From: an uncultured Acetatifactor sp.
Lineage (GTDB): Bacteria; Bacillota; Clostridia; Lachnospirales; Lachnospiraceae
Reading direction: 5' to 3'
DNA length: 64,000 nt
Assembly (NCBI GenBank): GCA_910584865.1
Contig: CAJUCE010000026.1
Span: 1-64,000 of the forward strand
Shown here one piece after another: positions 7,718-16,884 of this stretch (position 1 is its first letter; the number at the start of each line of letters is the position of its first letter). The translations under genes were made by a program, and so were the position numbers. The notes below the pieces were generated by a model, which was not told the origin of the DNA, made no database searches, and saw nothing but the letters and a program-made list of their open reading frames with translations.

Positions 7718-8904
7718 AGATGTAGAGTCGGAAATCCCGCATTGGGATTTGGGAAGAGATGTAGCCCAAACTGTGAAACCACAGATAGATTTGCTTTTGA
7801 ACTACATTATAAAATCAGTGAAAAACAAAGAAGAAAGTCGAAACAGGTACTTGCTTCCGTTAAAGTACCTGCTTTGTTATGTAGAGAATTCCGGACTTCA
7901 GGATATTCTAAAAATGGATGCGGATCAAGAAGCGGAATTTGCCTTGCTGTTAAGAAAGCAGATGGGTGAATCTAATGTAAACGCTACAAAATTTATTGCA
8001 TTCTGTAGGAAAACATTATTTCTGGAAGCGAAAGAGATTAACTGGGAAGCTAATGTCTGGTATGTGGAGAAATTAAATATCTCTCCTGAAAGATACAGCC
8101 TTAGCAGCACAATAGACAGCTTCTCATTTTTAGATATTCGACGGGAAGATAATCGAAAGATGTTCCAAGAGTATCTAAAATATCTTTTTGTAGTTACGAA
8201 TCTGAATCTGGGCACAATACGCATAAAACAAACCTGCATTAAAGAATTTCTTAGATATTTGGAGGAGCAGGAAAAAGCAGTAATCACGATAGATGCCATT
8301 TCGATAAAAGAATATTTTGAGAAACTGAGTATGCAGAGGATTAGCCCCCAAGGTTATAATAATAAGATTCGGGCGGTTACGATATTTCTTCAATATCTGC
8401 AGGTGAAAGATGATATAAATCATTTTACGATACCTGTTTTCTTTTATAAAAAGAAAAGCTATCCGAAGAATTGTGAAGTTAAAAACTTGGATAAGAAGCT
8501 TGAAGATAGCTGGATGAAGGTACCAGGTATGAACAGGAGTATTCCTATACCAGATATCTTGCACTTACTTGTATTGAGGTATTCAGAAAAGAATCATATT
8601 GATATAGAAAGGCTGCTTTTTCTGAACAGGGATAAAAAATATACAGCAAGGAGTTTTGAAGAGGCGATTACGAAACAATGTCTAAAATTCGGTATATTGG
8701 ATGGAGAATATGTATTCAAAGGAAACGGATACCAAAAAGAATTATGTAAAGCCCTTTATCGAAACGGTACTTCAATGGGAGTACATGGGCTATTCTACGG
8801 ATGAAACAGTAAAGAAATATATTGGATGGGTTGATGAGAAAGTGGCCAAGAAGTCAGATGAGTTTTTCAAACAGGAAGAAAATAGTCTGGGAGGGAAACT
8901 GTTA
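7707..8904 (+). pseudogene. tnpB: Tn554-like TnpB tyrosine recombinase, internally deleted and frameshifted
   Basis: The main frame (TTG 7707 behind GGGGA, stop 8804) gives 365 residues: a SAM-like N-terminal region (YLKYLFVVTNLNLGTIR, KEFLRYLEEQEKAV) and then a jump at DKKLEDSWMKVPGMNRSIP. Intact Tn554-type TnpB proteins are over 600 residues, and the part carrying the first catalytic arginine (the LRISE region) would lie exactly at that jump. The C-terminus reads CKALYRNGTS and then leaves frame. The expected continuation EYMGYSTDETVKKYIGWVDE, with the presumed catalytic Tyr in KKYIG, lies in the next frame (about 8787 onward) and runs without a stop into the tnpC-like gene. A small deletion near 8775 explains this. 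Inactive. Confidence 0.7.
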
Positions 8905-9285
8905 ATGGCAAAGTATGACAAGATGAATGAAGTGAATCGACAGGAAAGCGAGAAAAAGATACAACTTGCCATTGCTGAGATCCATAGGACGGTGTCAGAG
9001 GGAAAACAGATATCCGTATCTGAACTTTCCAGAAATACGGGATTGTCAAAAGGATTCTTTTATAAGAACGAGCAAGTGAGAAACCTATTAAATGAAGAGA
9101 AAGAAAAGCGGGATCAGGGAACACTTGCCCAGATTAAGAGAGAAGTGCGAGATAAAAGCCTGGAGAAACAGGTAGAGCTATATCAAAGGGAAATAAAGAG
9201 GCTATTGGATGAAAATGAAAATTTGAAGAAGGAAAACCGGAAATTGGTTAGAGCGTTGAATAAGCTGCAAAAGGAAGTGAAATAG
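8905..9285 (+). CDS. tnpC: TnpC/DUF6262-type transposition accessory protein
   Basis: 126 residues from the ATG at 8905 (MAKYDKMNE), the usual length of Tn554-type TnpC. A helix-turn-helix-like stretch (SVSELSRNTGLSKGFFYKN, about 40-58) is followed by a long lysine/glutamate coiled coil (about 75-120, LLDENENLKKENRKL). In Tn554, TnpC assists and orients transposition by TnpA and TnpB. The same frame is open 204 bases further upstream, where it encodes the displaced C-terminal tail of TnpB. Whether the cell makes a fused tail or starts at 8905 is unclear. The partner recombinase is broken and no tnpA is in view, so the gene is an orphan. Confidence 0.65.
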   Translation: MAKYDKMNEVNRQESEKKIQLAIAEIHRTVSEGKQISVSELSRNTGLSKGFFYKNEQVRNLLNEEKEKRDQGTLAQIKREVRDKSLEKQVELYQREIKRLLDENENLKKENRKLVRALNKLQKEVK

Positions 9286-9447
9286 AGGAAAGTGTGCATA
9301 GCGTTTGAAAATAGTGGAAAATAGGAACTGTATACACAAACAGAAGATAAATTGTGTATGATGTTGGCAGGAAAAGGAGCAGAAGAAGCGCTTTGAGAAG
9401 AAGCGAAATTCTGGTTCTTTTTTTATTTTAATAAAGAGGAGATATTG

Positions 9448-9885
9448 ATGGATTATATAGAAATGGTGGAAAAGGTAAGGGAAGAACTGTTGCAGGAAGT
9501 GAACCGGAGATGTGATGCGCTGATCCGGAATTATCAGGAAGAGGAACAGGGAATCTCTTCCAGGCCTGAGAACCAGAAACGCATACTGGCATGGGTTTCT
9601 CCAGCTACATTGAAAGGGAAGAAACCGGTCTCTATGACATTTGCATCCGGCGAAACAATAGCTACGCCTACATAGAAAAAGGTGGTCCAGACTATCCTGA
9701 AGCATTGCAACGAACAGCCGGACATGCACGAAAGACTTATACAGTTGAGAGGGAAGGTATTTGGAAGGCAGCGGACCATACTTGGAAAATTTCCGGAAAG
9801 GATGGATGTACCGATCCAGATCGATAAGGACTTATACTTTGAGGCGAAATTCGATACGGAAGCACTGCTGACAATGATGACATGA
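9448..9885 (+). pseudogene. Conserved hypothetical protein interrupted by an in-frame TAG
   Basis: The frame opens with ATG 9448 behind GAGGAG and gives SRPENQKRILAWVSP, then LKGKKPVSMTFASGE and TPT before a TAG at 9673-9675. The same frame continues directly with KKVVQTILKHCNE, LRGKVFGRQRTILG and VPIQIDKDLYFEAKFDTEAL before a TGA at 9883. The two halves read as one 140-residue protein whose natural sequence probably has TPTW (TGG to TAG) at the stop. I recall similar uncharacterised proteins in Clostridia, which I think end in a longer tail than this one, so the 3' end may be clipped too. Function unknown. Confidence 0.6.
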
Positions 9886-9949
9886 TTCTATGGGATTCTG
9901 TTATCAAAAGGGTGTTGTATTTATCTGTTGGGAATGTGAGGGAATCGGA

Positions 9950-10647
9950 ATGAAGCCGAAGATGATTTTGAAACTGGCAGTTGATATTGGAATGACGGCG
10001 GCACTGCTTTTGCTTATGGCATACGAGCTGATTGGGCAGGCGGCCCATGAATGGATCGGCATTGGGATGTCTGCCCTTTTTATCATACACCATATCTTGA
10101 ACGGCAGTTGGATCAGGAACATTTTGAAAGGGAGATATCATCCTGTGCGCATGATGCAGGCAGGGCTTGTATTCTTGATACTTTGTACAATGGTCGGTTT
10201 GATGATAAGCGGCACTATCCTTTCCCGCCATGCACTGTCTTTTCTGCCCATAAAAGGCGGGCGCTCCTTTGCAAGGAATCTGCATATGGTTTCCGCCTAT
10301 TGGGGGGTGTGCTGATGTCCGTCCATCTGGGCTTCCACTGGAGCATGATAACAGGGATGGCAAAGAGACTTTTTTCGAAACCGCCTGTGGTATGGAAGTG
10401 GGCAGGACGCGTTCTGGCGCTGGTGATTTCAGGATATGGAGTATACGCTTTCATAAAGAGGGACATCGGAGATTACATGCTGCTCAGGAGCCATTTTGTC
10501 TTTTTCGATTATGAGGAGCCGCTGGTATTTTTCTATCTGGACTATATTGCGGTTATGGGACTGTTCCTATTGATTGGGAATTATGCCTGTGCGGGCCTTA
10601 GAATGATTGGCAGGGGGCAACGGGGGCAACGTGAAAGGAAACACTAA
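9950..10647 (+). pseudogene. DUF4405 membrane protein with a G-run frameshift
   Basis: From ATG 9950 (MKPKMILKLAVDIGMT) the frame gives three membrane helices with conserved histidines (FIIHHILNGSW) and reaches ARNLHMVSAYWGVC before stopping at 10315. The next frame continues the same protein: VLMSVHLGFHWSMI, two further helices and a basic end at 10647. Adding one G to the six-G run at about 10301-10306 restores YWGGVLMSVHLG. DUF4405 proteins are multi-helix, probably haem-binding membrane proteins found with ApbE and FMN-binding proteins. That fits the next gene. Decay or a homopolymer read error are both possible. Confidence 0.7.
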
Positions 10648-10701
10648 GCTCGAAAGGACCCCGCTAAGCGTTTTCGGACTTCACATGGAAAGTGAAAAGG
10701 T

Positions 10702-11739
10702 ATGGGAATGAAGAAAATCGTCTTTTTGTGCATGATGTATATGCTGATTATGGGGATTACCGGATGTTCATGGAAACAAAATCAAAATATGGCAGAGCAT
10801 TCGGAGTCTTTCTTTGCGATGGATACATACATGACCTTTACGGCATATGGAATGGATGCGGAGGCGGCTGTCCTCGCAGCGGAAGACAAAATAAGGGAGT
10901 TGGAGGCGTTATGGTCCGTTACAGATGAAAACAGTGATATTTATGCGGTCAATCACAGTGCAGGACAGACTGTAACGATAGACCAGAAGACGGCAGAACT
11001 GGTTTCCTTTGCGTTAGATATGGCAGAGAAAACAAATGGGGTTTTGGAACCAACAATTTATCCGGTTTTGACAGCATGGGGATTTACGACAGGAGAGAAC
11101 CGTATCCCCACAGAGATAGGACTGGCAGGGCTTTTGGATAAAGTCGGTTATGAAAAGGTAAAACTGAATGAAAATTAAATCCAGACAGAACCTGGCAGCA
11201 TGATTGACATGGGTGCTGTGGGTAAAGGATATGCAGGGGATGAAGCGGCACAGGTTTTACGTGAACGTGGCATTACCGCTGCACTGCTTGATATAGGAGG
11301 GAATATTCAGGCAATCGGAACAAAACCGGATGGGAGCGACTGGCGTGTAGGACTGAAAGATCCTTTTTCGGGAAATGTGCTTGGAATCTTTCAAATATCT
11401 GATATGGCTGTGGTCACCTCAGGAAATTACGAACGCTTTTTTGTCGGAGACGATGGCAAAACATATGGACATATCGTTGATCCTGCGACGGGTCGTCCAG
11501 TGGAAAACGGTATCGCTTCGGTATCGATCATTGCCAGTGAAGGGAAATTGTGTGATGCACTCTCTACCGCACTTTTTGTTATGGGTTTGGAACAGGCAAA
11601 AGAGTACTGGAGACAGCACAAGGATTATGAAATGATCCTGATTATGGAAGATGGAAATATATATCTGACAGAAGGAATAAGGGACAGGTTTTCTCTGAAC
11701 AGTGATTATAAAGATATGAATATCAATGTCATCGACTGA
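10702..11739 (+). pseudogene. apbE: ApbE-type FAD:protein FMN transferase lipoprotein with an internal TAA
   Basis: A lipoprotein signal (MKKIVFLCMMYMLIMGITGC, lipid Cys at residue 22) leads into an ApbE domain: FFAMDTYMTFTAYG, then VLEPTIYPVLTAWGF. It stops at TAA 11176-11178 after KVKLNEN. The same frame then continues with the second half of ApbE: GSMIDMGAVGKGYAGD, LLDIGGNIQAIG, YGHIVDPATGRP and the C-terminal SDALSTALFVMG-like region (here CDALSTALFVMG). Joined, the protein has the normal length of about 345 residues. ApbE attaches FMN to Thr or Ser of extracytoplasmic redox proteins. A single point mutation explains the stop, so this is less easily blamed on sequencing than the G-run upstream. 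Confidence 0.85.
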
Positions 11740-12054
11740 GGGAGGAACAAAAAGTGGTTTACAGAGATTAAGTTGTCTTTCAGGCCTTTGGGCGTTGACG
11801 CAATAAATAGTAGGAGTTTACGTGATCTGGCCGCACAAAGTTCAGGGCATAATTATGCTGTTGGCAGGTATCAGCGATATGGTGGACGAAACCTATACCC
11901 AGGGGACATGGGAGGCTGAAGAAGAGGATTAGAATTATAACTCGTTTTGCGCGGAATCACAGGAATATCTTGACAAAATATGGAAAAAATGATACGCTGA
12001 ATCCAACATATCGAAACTTTGCGAAAAATATTTTGTCAGGAGGTTACAGGTAAA
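11740..12054 (+). other. Intergenic stretch with a short remnant and a candidate promoter
   Basis: About 315 bases between apbE and the amylase. A frame ending at the TAG near 11930 contains MLLAGISDMVDETYTQG, apparently the tail of a deleted gene. From 11970 there is a perfect -35 box TTGACA, a 17-base spacer and a weak -10 TACGCT (11993-11998), followed by AGGAGG at 12038-12043. The accessory block seems to end here, because base composition rises sharply in the amylase gene. Confidence 0.45.
11970..11998 (+). promoter_or_regulatory. Candidate promoter of the amylase gene
   Basis: TTGACA (11970-11975), 17 bases, TACGCT (11993-11998). The -35 is perfect but the -10 is poor. It lies 57 bases before the chosen GTG start. 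Confidence 0.4.
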
Positions 12055-13668
12055 GTGAAACAAAAAACAAATAAGTTTCGGAAGATTTTCGTGTTATTTT
12101 TGGCATTTGTACTGGGGACGGCAAGCCTCACATCCTGCGGGAATTCGGGCTGGCGAAGCAAGGAAGTAACGGTAATCGACGATAACTACCGCACCTGGTA
12201 TGAGATTTTTGTCTACTCCTTCTGCGACAGTGACGGAGACCAGGTAGGTGATCTCCAGGGGGTAATCTCGAAACTGGACTACATTGAGGACCTGGGCTTT
12301 AACGGAATCTGGCTCATGCCCATTATGCCTTCCCCTTCCTATCACAAATATGATGTGAAGGATTATCTGGAGATTGAACCCGAGTACGGTACCATGGCAG
12401 ATTTTGAGGAGCTTGCGGCGGAATGCGACAAACGGGGCATCAAGCTGATCATTGACCTGGTACTGAATCATACCTCCTCGGAACACCCCTGGTTTGTGGC
12501 AGCCTGCGATTACCTGGAGTCCCTGGAGGAAAGAAAAGAGCCCTCTGCCAGCGAGTGCCCCTATTACGAATACTACAATTTCGTCAAGGGCAATCCAGGC
12601 TCCGACAACTGGTACCAGGTGGGCTCTACCGATTATTATTACGAAGGAATCTTCTGGAGCGGGATGCCGGACGTGAACTTCGCAAGCCAGGCCGTGCGGA
12701 AGGAATTTGAGGGTATTGTGGACTTCTGGCTGGAGAAAGGGGCCGGGGGATTCCGTCTGGATGCGGTAAAGGAATTCTACAGCGGTGCCACCGGCCAGAA
12801 TGTGGAAGTGCTGACCTGGCTCAACGATTATGTGAAATCCGTAAAACCAGATGCCTACATGGTGGGAGAAGCCTGGGAAGGGCTTGGCACCTATGCCCAG
12901 TATTACGCCAGCGGCATCGACAGCTTTTTTGATTTTGAATTCGCAGGGCCCACAGGGGTGGTGACAAAGACGCTCACCTTCAGCGGAGAGAACAACAGCG
13001 CCCAAGCCTACGCCAAGGCTTTGTGCAGAGTGCAGAACGCCATCCGGGAATACCGGGAGGATGCCATTGATGCTCCTTTCTTCGTCAATCATGACATGGC
13101 CCGGGCGGCAGGATACATGCAGTACGATGAACGGAAGGTAAAGATGGCCGCGCCGCTAAATATCCTTATGAGCGGCAGCGTCTTCGTATACTACGGGGAA
13201 GAGATCGGCATGACAGGCAGCGGAAAGGATGAGAACAAACGCGCTCCCATGTACTGGTCTGCCGATGCCCAGGCCAAAGGCATGACCAGGGGTCCCCTGG
13301 ACATGGAGCCCCAGGAAAACCAGTTTGCCTGCGCCGAAGACCAGATGAAGTCCGATGATTCCATCTACAGCTTTTACAGGGATACCATCCTGCTGAGGAA
13401 CCAGAATCCGGAGATTGCCCGTGGAATCGTGGCCAGGCTGGAGGAGATTACGGATCAGGATGTAGCCGCTATTTCCAAAACATATAATGGGGAAACCATT
13501 TACCTGCTTTACAACATTTCCGAGACCGAGGAAAAGCAGGTTACCATGTCCGCCGGACAGTACGGGGAACTGGAAATCGCCGGATACCTTTCTGTCGACG
13601 GCGGGAAGGTCACCATGAAGGACGGAGTGGTTACATTGCCCGCCTACAGCGTAGTGGTTTTGCGCTGA
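12055..13668 (+). CDS. GH13 alpha-amylase-family lipoprotein
   Basis: 537 residues, anchored outside the membrane: a signal peptide ends in LTSC with lipid Cys at 28. The four GH13 motifs are present: DLVLNHTS (Asp134, His139), FRLDAV with nucleophile Asp236, GEAW with acid/base Glu272, and FVNHD with Asp347. A small beta-domain closes the protein (about 455-537). The enzyme should cleave alpha-1,4 glucans or maltooligosaccharides at the cell surface. GTG 12055 is chosen because AGGAGG lies 11 bases upstream and the signal peptide starts there. The longer TTG-initiated frame (12019) would overlap the ribosome site. It is terminated by a strong hairpin before galK. It appears intact. Confidence 0.92.
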   Translation: MKQKTNKFRKIFVLFLAFVLGTASLTSCGNSGWRSKEVTVIDDNYRTWYEIFVYSFCDSDGDQVGDLQGVISKLDYIEDLGFNGIWLMPIMPSPSYHKYDVKDYLEIEPEYGTMADFEELAAECDKRGIKLIIDLVLNHTSSEHPWFVAACDYLESLEERKEPSASECPYYEYYNFVKGNPGSDNWYQVGSTDYYYEGIFWSGMPDVNFASQAVRKEFEGIVDFWLEKGAGGFRLDAVKEFYSGATGQNVEVLTWLNDYVKSVKPDAYMVGEAWEGLGTYAQYYASGIDSFFDFEFAGPTGVVTKTLTFSGENNSAQAYAKALCRVQNAIREYREDAIDAPFFVNHDMARAAGYMQYDERKVKMAAPLNILMSGSVFVYYGEEIGMTGSGKDENKRAPMYWSADAQAKGMTRGPLDMEPQENQFACAEDQMKSDDSIYSFYRDTILLRNQNPEIARGIVARLEEITDQDVAAISKTYNGETIYLLYNISETEEKQVTMSAGQYGELEIAGYLSVDGGKVTMKDGVVTLPAYSVVVLR

Positions 13669-13691
13669 TTATTTAACATTTTGCCAGGTTC

Positions 13692-13730
13692 AAAGAACAA
13701 ATGGATGTAGCAATCCATTTGTTCTTTTGT
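13692..13730 (+). terminator. Rho-independent terminator after the amylase gene
   Basis: A perfect 15-bp stem: AAAGAACAAATGGAT (13692-13706), loop GTAGCA, ATCCATTTGTTCTTT (13713-13727), then a T-rich tail. A TATAAT at about 13733-13738 right after it may be the -10 box of the galK promoter. Confidence 0.88.
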
Positions 13731-13873
13731 GTATAATGAAAATATGATGACAGGGTTCGCGAAGCGGACGGGGAAGGCAGCCGGCGTCTGAGACAGGCGT
13801 ATGGCACAGCACACAGAAATCGAACATGACGCAGGGATGCAGAAAATCTGTACGGCGCAGAATGGAGGCAGCA

Positions 13874-15055
13874 ATGAAAGAAGAAATGACCATGAAAAAC
13901 ACGATCTTAAAAAAGTTCACAGAAGTATTCGGAGAGAAGGAGGGTGTGAAGACTTATTTTGCGCCGGGCAGGGTCAACCTGATCGGAGAACATACCGACT
14001 ATAACGGCGGACATGTGTTTCCGTGTGCGTTGACCATCGGGACTTACGGTGCGGCACGCAGGAGAACGGATAACAAGCTGCGTTTTTACTCCATGAATTT
14101 CGAGAAGCTGGGTGTGATCTCGTCTTCCCTGGAGGAGCTGGAGCCGTCCAAGGAGGCAGGGTGGACCAATTATCCCAAGGGCGTTATGTGGGCCTTCGGA
14201 GAAAAGGGGATGCAGATACCTTTCGGCATGGATCTGATGTTATACGGAAATATTCCCAACGGTTCAGGGTTGTCTTCTTCTGCCTCTGTGGAGGTTTTGA
14301 CGGGATACATACTGAGAGATTTTTTCGGATTCCAGGTGAGTAACCAGGATCTGGCCCTGATCGGACAGTATGCGGAGAACAATTTCAACAAGGTAAACTG
14401 CGGTATCATGGATCAGTTTGCCATTGCCATGGGAAAGAAGGAGCATGCCATCTTCCTGGATACGGCAGATCTGTCCTTTGAATATGCGCCCATTGTGCTG
14501 GAGGGGGCGAAGATCGTTATCGCCAGCAGTAATAAGAAGCGGGGATTGGGAGACTCCAAGTACAATGAGCGCCGCAGTGAGTGCGAGACTGCGCTGGCGG
14601 AGCTGCAGCAGGAAGTGCAGATTGGGGCGCTGGGAGATTTAAATGAGGAAACGTTCGAAAGATATCAATCCGCCATCAAGGATGATGTGCGCAGGAAACG
14701 GGCAAAACATGCGGTTTACGAGAATCAGCGTACCATTCGTGCGGTGGAGGCGCTGAAGGCAAATAATGTGGCACTGTTCGGCCAGCTGATGAATGATTCC
14801 CATGTGTCGCTGCGGGATGATTATGAGGTGACGGGAATAGAGCTGGATACTTTGGTGGAAGGGGCCTGGAAGGTGGACGGCGTCATCGGATCCAGGATGA
14901 CAGGCGCAGGCTTCGGCGGCTGTACGGTGAGTATCGTGAAGGACGAGGCCATTGATACCTTTATTGAGAAGGTGGGCAGCGCTTATAAGGAAAAGATCGG
15001 TTATGCGGCAGACTTTTATGTCGTGGAAGTGGGAGACGGCCCCGTTACGCTATGA
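13874..15055 (+). CDS. galK: Galactokinase
   Basis: 393 residues of the GHMP kinase family. It makes galactose 1-phosphate from galactose and ATP, the first step of the Leloir pathway. Visible motifs are the galactokinase signature GRVNLIGEHTDYNGG (32-46), the ATP-binding GNIPNGSGLSSSASVE (125-140), the Asp-containing NCGIMDQFAIAMG, and GAGFGGCT near the C-terminus. ATG 13874 lies 6 bases after TGGAGG. Upstream in-frame codons (from 13826) have no ribosome site. The galT gene follows 135 bases downstream on the same strand, and no epimerase gene is in the window. Confidence 0.96.
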   Translation: MKEEMTMKNTILKKFTEVFGEKEGVKTYFAPGRVNLIGEHTDYNGGHVFPCALTIGTYGAARRRTDNKLRFYSMNFEKLGVISSSLEELEPSKEAGWTNYPKGVMWAFGEKGMQIPFGMDLMLYGNIPNGSGLSSSASVEVLTGYILRDFFGFQVSNQDLALIGQYAENNFNKVNCGIMDQFAIAMGKKEHAIFLDTADLSFEYAPIVLEGAKIVIASSNKKRGLGDSKYNERRSECETALAELQQEVQIGALGDLNEETFERYQSAIKDDVRRKRAKHAVYENQRTIRAVEALKANNVALFGQLMNDSHVSLRDDYEVTGIELDTLVEGAWKVDGVIGSRMTGAGFGGCTVSIVKDEAIDTFIEKVGSAYKEKIGYAADFYVVEVGDGPVTL

Positions 15056-15190
15056 AGCGGTCCACAATTGATAGATGATCTTGCAACAGAAGTGCAATCT
15101 TGGGGAGATGCGGCAGAGAGACCAAAAGTGCAATGAAGGATTGAAGGGCAGGGAAGGATTATCTGTGTTACAGAAAGGTGTGTGATTGGG

Positions 15191-16699
15191 ATGGAGAGAA
15201 TAGAGGCCGATATCAGGAAGCTGGTATCCTATGGGATCCGTACGGGGCTTGTACCCTGTGAGGATGTGATTTTTACCATAAACAGATTGTTGGAACTCTT
15301 TGGACTGGATGAGATAGAGGAGACGGAGGAAACTGTCTCCATGCAGGAAGAGGAGTTGGAGGCGGTTCTGAACAGCATGTGCGATTATGCATATGAAAAA
15401 GGATTGCTGGCAGAGAATACGGTAACTTACCGCGATTTGTTTGATACGAAGATCATGAGCATGTTGATGCCCAGGCCCAGCGAAGTGATCCGAAAATTCA
15501 GAGAACTGTACGAGACGGATTCCCCCAGAGCGGCTACGGATTACTATTATAAGCTTAGCCGGGATTCTGACTATATCCGCAGATACCGTATTGCCCGGGA
15601 CATGAAATGGATTGCGTCCACCAGGTATGGGGATTTGGATATTACCATCAATCTGTCCAAGCCGGAGAAGGATCCCAAGGCTATTGCCGCCGCTAGGAAC
15701 GCGAAACAGTCCGGGTATCCCAAGTGCCTGCTTTGCCGGGAAAATGAGGGCTATGCAGGCCGCGTCAATCATCCTGCCAGACAGAACCACCGCATTATCC
15801 CGGTGATTATTTATGGCAGCCAGTGGGGATTCCAGTATTCTCCCTATGTGTATTATAATGAGCATTGTATTGTGTTTAATTATCAACATGTGCCTATGAA
15901 AATCGATCACGCGGCATTCTGCAAGCTGTTTGATTTTGTAAAACAGTTTCCCCATTATTTCGTGGGGTCCAATGCAGATTTGCCGATTGTGGGAGGTTCT
16001 ATTTTAAGTCATGATCATTTCCAGGGAGGCCATTATGAATTTGCCATGGCAAAGGCGCCGGTGGAGAGGGAATTTACAGTGGAAGGCTTTGCCGATGTAA
16101 GGGCAGGCGTGGTAAACTGGCCCATGTCAGTGATCCGCTTAAACGGGCCGGACAGTGACAGGATCATCGCTTTGGCAGACCGGATACTGGAGAAATGGCG
16201 CGGCTATACGGATGAAAGCGCATTTGTGTATGCTTATACGGATGGAGAACCTCATAATACTATCACGCCCATCGCCAGAAAGCGGGGAGAGAATTTTGAA
16301 CTGGATCTGGTATTGCGAAACAATATCACTACTCCGGAGCATCCGTTGGGTGTGTATCATCCCCATGCAAAGCTTCACCACATCAAGAAGGAAAACATCG
16401 GTTTGATCGAGGTAATGGGACTGGCCGTGCTGCCTGCCCGCCTGAAGGAAGAGATGGCGCAGCTGAAGGAGGCCATTCTGACAGGGGCTCGTCTGCGTGA
16501 GGATGAAGTGTTAGCCAAGCATGCGGACTGGGTGGATGAATTTAGGCCGAAATATGATCAGATCGACTCCTCCAATATTGACGGTATCATTGAGAATGAG
16601 ATCGGGCTGGTATTCATGGAAGTGTTGGAGGATGCCGGGGTGTATAAACGGACGGCAGAAGGACAGGCGGCGTTTGACCGGTTTATCGGATGTATCTAA
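15191..16699 (+). CDS. galT: UDP-glucose-hexose-1-phosphate uridylyltransferase, Firmicute type
   Basis: 502 residues, the long class of GalT found in Firmicutes rather than the 350-residue enterobacterial class. It swaps UMP between UDP-glucose and galactose 1-phosphate. Visible marks are GYPKCLLCRENEGYAGR (about 175), the QWGFQYSPYVYYNEH segment, and the active-site SHDHFQGGHYEF (about 275), where HDHFQGG carries the histidines of the catalytic motif. ATG 15191 gives the family start MERIEAD. A GTG at 15182 is an alternative, with GAAAGG upstream of both. It forms a galactose unit with galK and ends at a clear terminator. Confidence 0.96.
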   Translation: MERIEADIRKLVSYGIRTGLVPCEDVIFTINRLLELFGLDEIEETEETVSMQEEELEAVLNSMCDYAYEKGLLAENTVTYRDLFDTKIMSMLMPRPSEVIRKFRELYETDSPRAATDYYYKLSRDSDYIRRYRIARDMKWIASTRYGDLDITINLSKPEKDPKAIAAARNAKQSGYPKCLLCRENEGYAGRVNHPARQNHRIIPVIIYGSQWGFQYSPYVYYNEHCIVFNYQHVPMKIDHAAFCKLFDFVKQFPHYFVGSNADLPIVGGSILSHDHFQGGHYEFAMAKAPVEREFTVEGFADVRAGVVNWPMSVIRLNGPDSDRIIALADRILEKWRGYTDESAFVYAYTDGEPHNTITPIARKRGENFELDLVLRNNITTPEHPLGVYHPHAKLHHIKKENIGLIEVMGLAVLPARLKEEMAQLKEAILTGARLREDEVLAKHADWVDEFRPKYDQIDSSNIDGIIENEIGLVFMEVLEDAGVYKRTAEGQAAFDRFIGCI

Positions 16700-16722
16700 A
16701 AGTCAAATAAAGAATTGAGAAG

Positions 16723-16765
16723 AATGGAAGGGATAGTCTGGACAGAGATCCCTTCCATTTGTTTT
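16723..16765 (+). terminator. Terminator after galT
   Basis: AATGGAAGGGAT (16723-16734) pairs perfectly with ATCCCTTCCATT (16748-16759) around a 13-nt loop and is followed by TGTTTTACTTTT. Confidence 0.85.
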
Positions 16766-16819
16766 ACTTTTTCCAATGCCTGTCAATTCCCGATCTCTTT
16801 ACCATTACCTTAAAAGCGT

Positions 16820-16848
16820 TTGCAAAATGGTATTGAGCAATGTATAAT
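16820..16848 (+). promoter_or_regulatory. Promoter of the MATE transporter gene
   Basis: TTGCAA (16820-16825), 17-base spacer, TATAAT (16843-16848). The -10 box overlaps an in-frame ATG at 16840, which rules that codon out as the start of the transporter. Confidence 0.75.
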
Positions 16849-16884
16849 ATTGACTTAAGGGAGTGGAAAGGATATGAGCTTATT

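Noticed and set aside
12094..13092. 332-codon minus-strand frame inside the amylase gene
   Set aside because: The plus strand carries all four GH13 motifs. The antisense frame gives His/Val-rich sequence without domains.
15050..15955. 301-codon minus-strand frame across galT
   Set aside because: Antisense shadow of a clear GalT gene.
16840..16884. Earlier start for the MATE transporter
   Set aside because: The ATG at 16840 overlaps the -10 box TATAAT (16843-16848) of the gene's own promoter.
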